Assembly (NCBI RefSeq): GCF_900116415.1
Contig: NZ_FPAP01000002.1
Span: forward strand, 930,001 to 994,000
Direction: 5' to 3'
Origin: Chryseobacterium formosense
Lineage (GTDB): Bacteria; Bacteroidota; Bacteroidia; Flavobacteriales; Weeksellaceae
Length of the DNA: 64,000 nt
The translations under genes and the position numbers were made by a program. The notes under the pieces were generated by a model. The model ran no database searches and was not told the DNA's origin. It saw only the letters and a list, made by a program, of their open reading frames with translations. Positions 58,881 through 64,000 of the stretch are shown piece after piece; the stretch's first letter is position 1; each line of letters starts with the position of its first letter.

Positions 58881-59630
58881 ATGAAAATTTTAGACAATAA
58901 AGTAGCATTGGTTACAGGTGCAGGTTCAGGAATAGGACTTGCCATTGCAAAATTATACGCTAAAGAAGGCGCAAAAGTTATCGTTTCAGACATCAACGAA
59001 GAACACGGAAAATCAGCTGTTGAAGAAATCAAATCGCAAGGCGGTGAAGCAACTTTCGTAAAAGCAGATACTTCAAATCCCGAACAGGTTGAAGCACTTA
59101 TTACCAAAACTGTTGAAACTTACGGAAGATTAGACATTGCCTGCAACAATGCAGGAATCGGAGGAGAAGCCAATCCAACCGGAGACTATACTTTGGATGG
59201 CTGGAAAAAGGTAATCGACATCAATTTGGATGGCGTTTTCTATGGCTGTAAATATGAACTGACACAAATGGAAAAAAATGGCGGCGGTGTTATTGTCAAC
59301 ATTGCATCCATCCACGGAACGGTTGCAGCGCCACTTTCTTCAGCTTACACTTCTACAAAACATGCGGTTGTTGGACTAACAAAAAATATTGGTGCAGAGT
59401 ACGGACAGAAAAATATCCGTTGTAACGCGGTAGGTCCTGGTTATATTGATACTCCGCTGCTTAATCAGCTTGATGAAGAACACAAAAAAGCTTTAATTGC
59501 AAAACATCCGATGGGAAGACTCGGGAAATCGGAAGAAGTTGCAGAACTAGTTTTATTTCTAAGCTCAGACAAATCTTCTTTTATGACCGGAGGTTACTAT
59601 CTTGTTGATGGAGGTTATACTGCTGTTTAA
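58881..59630 (+). CDS. Short-chain dehydrogenase/reductase (SDR)
   Basis: The 249-residue classical SDR has the nucleotide loop TGAGSGIG (12-19), CNNAGIG, catalytic S143, Y156 and K160 (IASIHG, SSAYTSTKHA), and the PGYIDTPLL segment. It oxidises or reduces an alcohol/ketone with NAD(P). An acidic residue (D37) after beta-2 favours NAD+. Substrate unknown. It stands alone and ends at a hairpin. Confidence 0.92.
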   Translation: MKILDNKVALVTGAGSGIGLAIAKLYAKEGAKVIVSDINEEHGKSAVEEIKSQGGEATFVKADTSNPEQVEALITKTVETYGRLDIACNNAGIGGEANPTGDYTLDGWKKVIDINLDGVFYGCKYELTQMEKNGGGVIVNIASIHGTVAAPLSSAYTSTKHAVVGLTKNIGAEYGQKNIRCNAVGPGYIDTPLLNQLDEEHKKALIAKHPMGRLGKSEEVAELVLFLSSDKSSFMTGGYYLVDGGYTAV

Positions 59631-59650
59631 GTATTATATAGAATTAAATT

Positions 59651-59690
59651 AAAAAAAAGCATTCATGATTTCATGGATGCTTTTTTTCTA
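59651..59690 (+). terminator. Terminator after SDR gene
   Basis: AAAAAAGCATTCATGA and TCATGGATGCTTTTTT form a long stem with one mismatch and a T-run, about 20 bp after the stop. Confidence 0.75.
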
Positions 59691-59766
59691 TCACTAATAT
59701 TTCTGTTTTTAACTGATTTTTAATTTTAAAATTCTTTATTTTGTATTCACAATTATTCGCCTCAAA

Positions 59767-60561
59767 ATGCAAAACTACCTCGATTTACTTCAGCATATTT
59801 TAGATAACGGAACCGATAAGACAGACAGAACAGGAACAGGAACACGCAGTGTTTTTGGCTACCAGTTACGATATGATTTGTCTAAAGGTTTCCCTTTGGT
59901 TACGACTAAAAAAGTTCATTTGAAATCTATTATTTATGAATTGCTTTGGTTCATCAAAGGAGATACGAACATCAAATATCTTACGGATAACGGTGTTTCA
60001 ATCTGGAACGAGTGGGCAGATGAAAACGGAGATTTAGGTCCGGTTTATGGTGCACAATGGAGAAGTTGGAGTGGTGCAGACGGAAAAGTGGTTGACCAGT
60101 TTTCTGAAGTCATCGAGCAGATCAAAAAAAATCCGGATTCTCGTAGATTGATCGTTTCTGCATGGAATGCTGCGGAAATTCCAAACATGGCTTTAGCACC
60201 TTGTCATGCTTTGTTTCAGTTTTATGTTGCAGACGGAAAATTATCGCTTCAGCTATACCAAAGAAGTGCAGATGTTTTTCTGGGGGTTCCTTTCAATATT
60301 GCAAGCTATGCGCTTTTATTGATGATGGTTGCACAGGTTACCGGTCTGGAAGTGGGCGATTATGTTCATACTTTTGGAGATGTTCATATTTACAACAATC
60401 ATTTTGAGCAGGTACAGAGACAGCTTTCAAGAGAACCAAGAGCTTTACCTACAATGAAAATAAATCCTGAAATCAAAAATATTTTCGATTTTGATTTTGA
60501 AGATTTTACGTTGGAAAATTATGATCCGCATCCGGGAATTAAAGCACCTGTAGCGATTTGA
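59767..60561 (+). CDS. thyA: Thymidylate synthase (ThyA)
   Basis: The 264-residue protein has the same length as E. coli ThyA and all hallmarks: [12 protein letters not shown] near the start, catalytic cysteine C146 in [43 protein letters not shown] and the C-terminal PGIKAPVAI. It methylates dUMP to dTMP using methylene-tetrahydrofolate. Usually dihydrofolate reductase follows, but here the next gene is a toxin-antitoxin module with its own promoter. Confidence 0.97.
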   Translation: MQNYLDLLQHILDNGTDKTDRTGTGTRSVFGYQLRYDLSKGFPLVTTKKVHLKSIIYELLWFIKGDTNIKYLTDNGVSIWNEWADENGDLGPVYGAQWRSWSGADGKVVDQFSEVIEQIKKNPDSRRLIVSAWNAAEIPNMALAPCHALFQFYVADGKLSLQLYQRSADVFLGVPFNIASYALLLMMVAQVTGLEVGDYVHTFGDVHIYNNHFEQVQRQLSREPRALPTMKINPEIKNIFDFDFEDFTLENYDPHPGIKAPVAI

Positions 60562-60587
60562 TTTTTAAAATTTAATCATTAACTTTG
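60557..60587 (+). promoter_or_regulatory. Promoter of the toxin-antitoxin operon (TTTG-N19-TAACTTTG)
   Basis: TTTG (60557-60560), a 19-bp spacer and TAACTTTG (60580-60587) are an ideal match to the Bacteroidota consensus; the start codon at 60605 follows after 17 bp. The -33 element overlaps the end of thyA. Confidence 0.65.
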
Positions 60588-60604
60588 GTTAAAATGCTGT
60601 AAGT

Positions 60605-60844
60605 ATGGAAATTAGAATTAATATTAACGAATATGCAGATGTTTCTTACATTAAAAAACTTCTTTCAAAAGTAAAAGGAGTTGTAAGCGTAGAAACTGAT
60701 GAAGACGTAACTTATTCTTGGAGTAAAATTGAGAACTCTGATGAGTTTAAACAATTAATTGAACAAAGCAGAAATGAGATTAAAAATGGGGAACACGAAG
60801 AATTTTCGCAAGAATTAATTGATTCGATTTTTAGTAAAAAATGA
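60605..60844 (+). CDS. Antitoxin of a RelE/ParE-type toxin-antitoxin pair
   Basis: The 79-residue protein has an N-terminal beta-alpha-beta fold (MEIRININEYADVSYIKKLLSKV) followed by a helical C-terminal part likely to wrap the toxin (SDEFKQLIEQSRNEIKNGEHEEF). It is acidic and overlaps the toxin start by 4 bp (ATGA), typical of antitoxin-first operons. The fold is not the usual ribbon-helix-helix. A related protein lies at 61210-61428. Confidence 0.8.
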   Translation: MEIRININEYADVSYIKKLLSKVKGVVSVETDEDVTYSWSKIENSDEFKQLIEQSRNEIKNGEHEEFSQELIDSIFSKK

Positions 60845-61149
60845 AAATAGTTTTTTCAAAAAATGCGATTAAAAGTCTTCAGGAAATAATTGATTTTTTG
60901 AACCATCGCTGGAATGATAAAGAATTATATTTGTTTAAAGAAGATCTTGAGAAATTTAAACAATCATTAAGTGATAAAATAATTTCGTATCCTAAAATTG
61001 ATTCTGATAGTAAATTACGATTTGCATTATTGGGAAAGAAACAGGTGAAAGTATATTTTGATATTCAAATTGATTCTGTTGAAATTCTTTTATTTCTACC
61101 ATCAAAAGGCAACCCTGACAATTTAATAAGACTACTTAATAAAGACTAA
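60841..61149 (+). CDS. RelE/ParE family toxin
   Basis: The 102-residue protein matches the RelE/ParE superfamily: MKIVFSKNAIKSLQEIIDFL (first strand and long helix), SYPKIDSDSKLRFALLGKKQVKVYF (central strands) and VEILLFLPSKGNP near the end. Toxins of this fold either cut mRNA on the ribosome or poison gyrase; the residues that would decide are not clear. Its stop overlaps a terminator hairpin. Confidence 0.82.
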   Translation: MKIVFSKNAIKSLQEIIDFLNHRWNDKELYLFKEDLEKFKQSLSDKIISYPKIDSDSKLRFALLGKKQVKVYFDIQIDSVEILLFLPSKGNPDNLIRLLNKD

Positions 61150-61176
61150 GTGAAGCGCAAAACTTCACTTTTTTTG
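61148..61176 (+). terminator. Terminator of the toxin-antitoxin operon
   Basis: AAGTGAAG (61148-61155) and CTTCACTT (61163-61170) form a perfect 8-bp stem followed by a T-run; the first arm overlaps the toxin's TAA stop codon. Confidence 0.75.
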
Positions 61177-61209
61177 TAACTTTCAGTCCTGAATTCCTAC
61201 CTATCTACT

Positions 61210-61428
61210 ATGAAATCACTTAAAATCAATATCGAAGAAAATACGGATGTCGAAAAACTGAAAGAACTTTTGCTTCAGGTGAAAGGTGTTAATGATATTG
61301 AAGTTATCGACGATGAAAATCCGGAAAGTGAACTGAAGAAAGCTTTTGCGAAAACAAAAGAACAGCTCAAGAAAGGTGACTACGAAACATTAGTCAATGA
61401 TATATTTGACATTCTGATCAAAAAATAA
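61210..61428 (+). CDS. Orphan antitoxin-like protein (paralogue of the preceding antitoxin)
   Basis: The 72-residue protein follows the antitoxin pattern: MKSLKINIEENTDVEKLKEL against IRININEYADVSYIKKL, then LQVKGVNDIEV against SKVKGVVSVET, and a helical C-terminal tail (KKAFAKTKEQLKKGDYE). No toxin follows. It lies just after the pair's terminator, so it looks like a duplicated antitoxin that has lost its toxin or guards against the neighbouring one. Confidence 0.72.
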   Translation: MKSLKINIEENTDVEKLKELLLQVKGVNDIEVIDDENPESELKKAFAKTKEQLKKGDYETLVNDIFDILIKK

Positions 61429-61507
61429 TCTTAAAATAATAAAATAGGCTTCAGAATAAACATTAGGTTTTCCTGATAGTTTCTGAATGCTGTGTAAATA
61501 ATTAATA

Positions 61508-64000
61508 ATGAGAAAGGCGATTTTATCAATTGCAATACTCGGAGTTTTATTCTCCGCAAATGTATCTGCACAAACTGAGACTTCCGGAAGAAACGAAGTT
61601 TACAGAGCTACCCATACCAAACTTACAGAATTAAAGCATACCAAACTGAAAGTCAATTTTGATTATCAGAAAGAACAGATGAATGGGGAAGAATGGCTTA
61701 CCGCTTCGCCATACTTCTATGCGACAAACGAATTGACGCTTGATGCAAAAGGAATGTTGATTCACGAGGTGGCTTTGGATCAGAATGGTAAAAAATCGCC
61801 GTTGAAATATGACTATAAAAATGATATCTTAAAAATCACTTTAGATAAAACATATACCAGAAATCAGGATTATACAGTTTACATTAAATACACCTCTCGT
61901 CCGAATGAAGTAAAACAAGAGGGAAGTGCCGCAATCAATGATGCGAAAGGACTTTATTTTATTAATGCACAAGGTCAGGATCCGGATAAGCCAACACAAA
62001 TCTGGACTCAGGGTGAAACAGAATCTTCTTCAGCCTGGTTTCCGACTATTGATAAACCCAATCAGAAAACAACACAGGAAATCTTTATGACCGTTCCTGA
62101 TAAATACGTTACGCTTTCAAACGGAATTTTAAAAGAATCAAAAAAAGAATCCAACGGCGAAAGAACAGATCATTGGGTGATGGATAAAAGACATTCAACT
62201 TACCTTTTCTTTATGGGAGTTGGTGAATACGCGGTTGTAAAAGATAAATGGAAAAATATTCCGGTAGATTATTATATCGAAAAAGAATATGAGCCTTACG
62301 CAAAGCAGATCTACGGAAATACTCCTGAAATGATCGATTTTTTCTCTAAAAAACTGGGTTATGATTATCCCTGGGCGAAATATGCACAGATTTCGGGAAG
62401 AGATTACGTTAGCGGCGCAATGGAAAATACAACAGCAACGCTTCACGGAAGCGATATTTTACAAAAACCAGGTCAGTTGATCGATGAAAATAAATGGGAA
62501 GATACGATCGCTCACGAATTATTCCACCATTGGTTTGGAGATCTGGTTACCGCAGAAAGCTGGAGTAATTTAACGGTGAACGAATCTTTTGCCAATTACT
62601 CAGAATACCTTTGGAACGAGTATAAATACGGAAAAGATCAGGCAGATTATCATCAGATGGAAGATGTAGGTCATTACATCCATAATCCTGGAGATTTCAA
62701 AAAGAATCTGGTACGGTTTGACTACAGTTCTCGCGAAGATGTTTTCGATCTTGTTACGTATCAGAAAGGAGGCGGAATTCTGCACATGCTGAGAAATTAT
62801 CTTGGTGATGATGCATTTTTTGCAGGAATCACAGACTATCTTAAAACCAACGAATACAAAAATGCCGAAGCGCATCAGCTTAGACTATCATTCGAGAAAG
62901 TTTCAGGAAAAGATTTAAACTGGTTCTTCAATCAATGGTATTTCGGAAGCGGAAACCCGAAATTGAGTTATACTACATCATTTGAACCAGTAAAAAAACA
63001 GATTACCGTTACTTTGAATCAGTCACAGGATCTTCCGTTCGAATTTCCTTTGGCAATTGATGTGTATGATAATGGTAAACCTAAAAGATACAATGTTTGG
63101 GCAAATGCTGCTGCAAAAAATACATTTACATTTGATTCGTCTAAAAACCCGGATTTAATTAATATAAATGCCGACGGAATTTTACTTGCCGATATTACCG
63201 ATTCTAAAACACCGGAACAAAATCTTCTTCAATTTACCAATTCTAAGGAATTTAAGAGCAAATACAATGCGCTGAACGGTATCAAAGATCAGGTAGGTAA
63301 AAATCCTGCTGCCACAAAATTATTGTCTGCCGCTTTAAAAGATTCTTTTTTCAGAATCAGAATTAAAGCTTTGGAATTAATGGATTTAAGTATTCCCGAA
63401 CAAGCGAAAACTTTAGCCGGAGACGTTGAAAAATTAGCCGTAAATGATCCAAAAACATTGGTTCAGGGAGCTGCAATTGCCGCCTTAGCGAAAACCAAAG
63501 ACAAAAAATATGTGGCAATTTTTGAAAAAGGATTAAATGCAGTTTCCAATTCGGTAAAGGTAAATTCTTTGGCTGCTATTATTTCTGTAGACCCGTCAAA
63601 AGCCAATACATTTGCCGATAAAATAGATTTACAGGATGCTTCAGAAGAAATGCTGAATCAGCTTTTACCTGTTGTGGTTAAAAATAAGGTGACTTCTCAA
63701 ATGGCTAATTTAGCTCCTGTTGTAGCTTTTTATCCTTTTGTGAAATTCCAGGATCCCGAATTGGGGAAAGTTGCTGAAGAAGGCTACAACTGGATTATGA
63801 CTTCCGATAATCTGAAAGCTACAGAAAGTATTACAAAGATTTTGGGACAGGCAAAAGGTCAGATGGGAGACAATCCTCAAGTGAAAATGATGATTACCCA
63901 AATGCTGAAAGAAGGATTAAACAAAAAAATGGAACTCCTTAAACAAAATCCTCAGAAAGCGGCAAGTATCAATTCGCAGATTGATGCAATTAATAAGGCT
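61508..64000 (+). CDS. M1 family aminopeptidase (partial, cut by window end)
   Basis: An open frame starts at ATG 61508 (MRKAILSIAILGVLFSANVSAQ, a signal peptide) and runs without a stop to the right edge (about 831 codons). It is an M1 (gluzincin) aminopeptidase: GAMEN (303-307) for the amino end of the substrate and HELFHHWFG with zinc ligands H336, H340 and E359 (NESF) and catalytic E337. The C-terminal half is the helical repeat region of M1 enzymes. The likely role is removal of N-terminal residues from peptides in the periplasm. The 78 bp before it show no clear promoter. Confidence 0.93.
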   Translation, partial: MRKAILSIAILGVLFSANVSAQTETSGRNEVYRATHTKLTELKHTKLKVNFDYQKEQMNGEEWLTASPYFYATNELTLDAKGMLIHEVALDQNGKKSPLKYDYKNDILKITLDKTYTRNQDYTVYIKYTSRPNEVKQEGSAAINDAKGLYFINAQGQDPDKPTQIWTQGETESSSAWFPTIDKPNQKTTQEIFMTVPDKYVTLSNGILKESKKESNGERTDHWVMDKRHSTYLFFMGVGEYAVVKDKWKNIPVDYYIEKEYEPYAKQIYGNTPEMIDFFSKKLGYDYPWAKYAQISGRDYVSGAMENTTATLHGSDILQKPGQLIDENKWEDTIAHELFHHWFGDLVTAESWSNLTVNESFANYSEYLWNEYKYGKDQADYHQMEDVGHYIHNPGDFKKNLVRFDYSSREDVFDLVTYQKGGGILHMLRNYLGDDAFFAGITDYLKTNEYKNAEAHQLRLSFEKVSGKDLNWFFNQWYFGSGNPKLSYTTSFEPVKKQITVTLNQSQDLPFEFPLAIDVYDNGKPKRYNVWANAAAKNTFTFDSSKNPDLININADGILLADITDSKTPEQNLLQFTNSKEFKSKYNALNGIKDQVGKNPAATKLLSAALKDSFFRIRIKALELMDLSIPEQAKTLAGDVEKLAVNDPKTLVQGAAIAALAKTKDKKYVAIFEKGLNAVSNSVKVNSLAAIISVDPSKANTFADKIDLQDASEEMLNQLLPVVVKNKVTSQMANLAPVVAFYPFVKFQDPELGKVAEEGYNWIMTSDNLKATESITKILGQAKGQMGDNPQVKMMITQMLKEGLNKKMELLKQNPQKAASINSQIDAINKA

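Overview
The window is one AT-rich chromosomal segment from a member of the Bacteroidota, most likely Chryseobacterium or a close relative (Weeksellaceae, Flavobacteriia). The evidence is: type IX secretion (T9SS) C-terminal signals, subtype-iii type VI secretion genes, promoters of the TTTG / TANNTTTG type with no clear Shine-Dalgarno sequences, lipoproteins with an acidic stretch after the lipid cysteine, and a GOB-like B3 metallo-beta-lactamase with Gln in the first zinc-site position. I see no rRNA, tRNA, CRISPR array or insertion sequence. The first gene is cut at the 5' edge and the last one (M1 aminopeptidase) at the 3' edge.

Layout. 1-5.3 kb: membrane protein remnant, TetR regulator with its own palindromic operator plus an NTF2-fold protein, split transketolase, Na+/solute symporter. 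5.3-12.6 kb: minus-strand redox and detoxification block (two pirins, GOB-like beta-lactamase, FMN reductase, 4Fe-4S protein, OsmC, two small YjdJ-type acetyltransferases), then a DHA2 efflux pump. 12.6-16.9 kb: aldo/keto reductase, Mpl-type muropeptide ligase, acyltransferase, CoA-pyrophosphatase-type Nudix enzyme. 17.1-23.5 kb: curli locus (major and minor curlins, a CsgH-like/CsgE fusion, CsgF, an enlarged CsgG, a large lipoprotein), with a convergent CsgD-like regulator. 23.9-26.8 kb: RNase G, a very basic 29-residue protein missed by ordinary gene callers, HU, and a LuxR-type regulator with Glu at the phospho-acceptor position. 27.0-37.0 kb: T6SS accessory operon (TssO-like, PKD protein, TssR), then a PAAR-like spike, a 1008-residue effector candidate, a lipoprotein immunity candidate and a LysM protein. 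37.1-47.7 kb: T9SS-secreted endonuclease I, another T9SS cargo, small proteins including a minimal HExxH membrane protein, PLP enzyme, glucosaminidase-LysM protein, HemL, cytosine-deaminase-like amidohydrolase, ankyrin protein, AraC regulator. 47.8-56 kb: TonB-dependent receptor with two paralogous beta-helix lipoproteins and a T9SS cargo, divergent from a PhoB/PhoR-like two-component system. 56-64 kb: PRiA4_ORF3-like acidic protein, GH13 amylase, GreA/B-like protein, SDR, ThyA, a RelE/ParE toxin-antitoxin pair with an extra orphan antitoxin, and the M1 aminopeptidase.

How it fits together. The curli locus is a self-contained amyloid secretion module: subunits (CsgA/B-like), periplasmic adaptor and inhibitor (CsgE/CsgH-like), surface factor (CsgF), pore (CsgG) and a probable dedicated regulator. 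The T6SS segment looks like envelope accessory parts plus an effector-immunity-spike cassette; the sheath/tube core genes are not here. The TonB/beta-helix/two-component region looks like a regulated nutrient-uptake locus of unknown substrate.

Most worth a second look: the effector's M23-like domain, which keeps the three zinc ligands but lacks both catalytic histidines; the CsgH-CsgE fusion and CsgD-like regulator; the tiny basic protein beside HU; the D-to-E response regulator; the TonB/beta-helix locus; and several families of intergenic inverted repeats, one of which shows a compensatory base-pair change between two copies.
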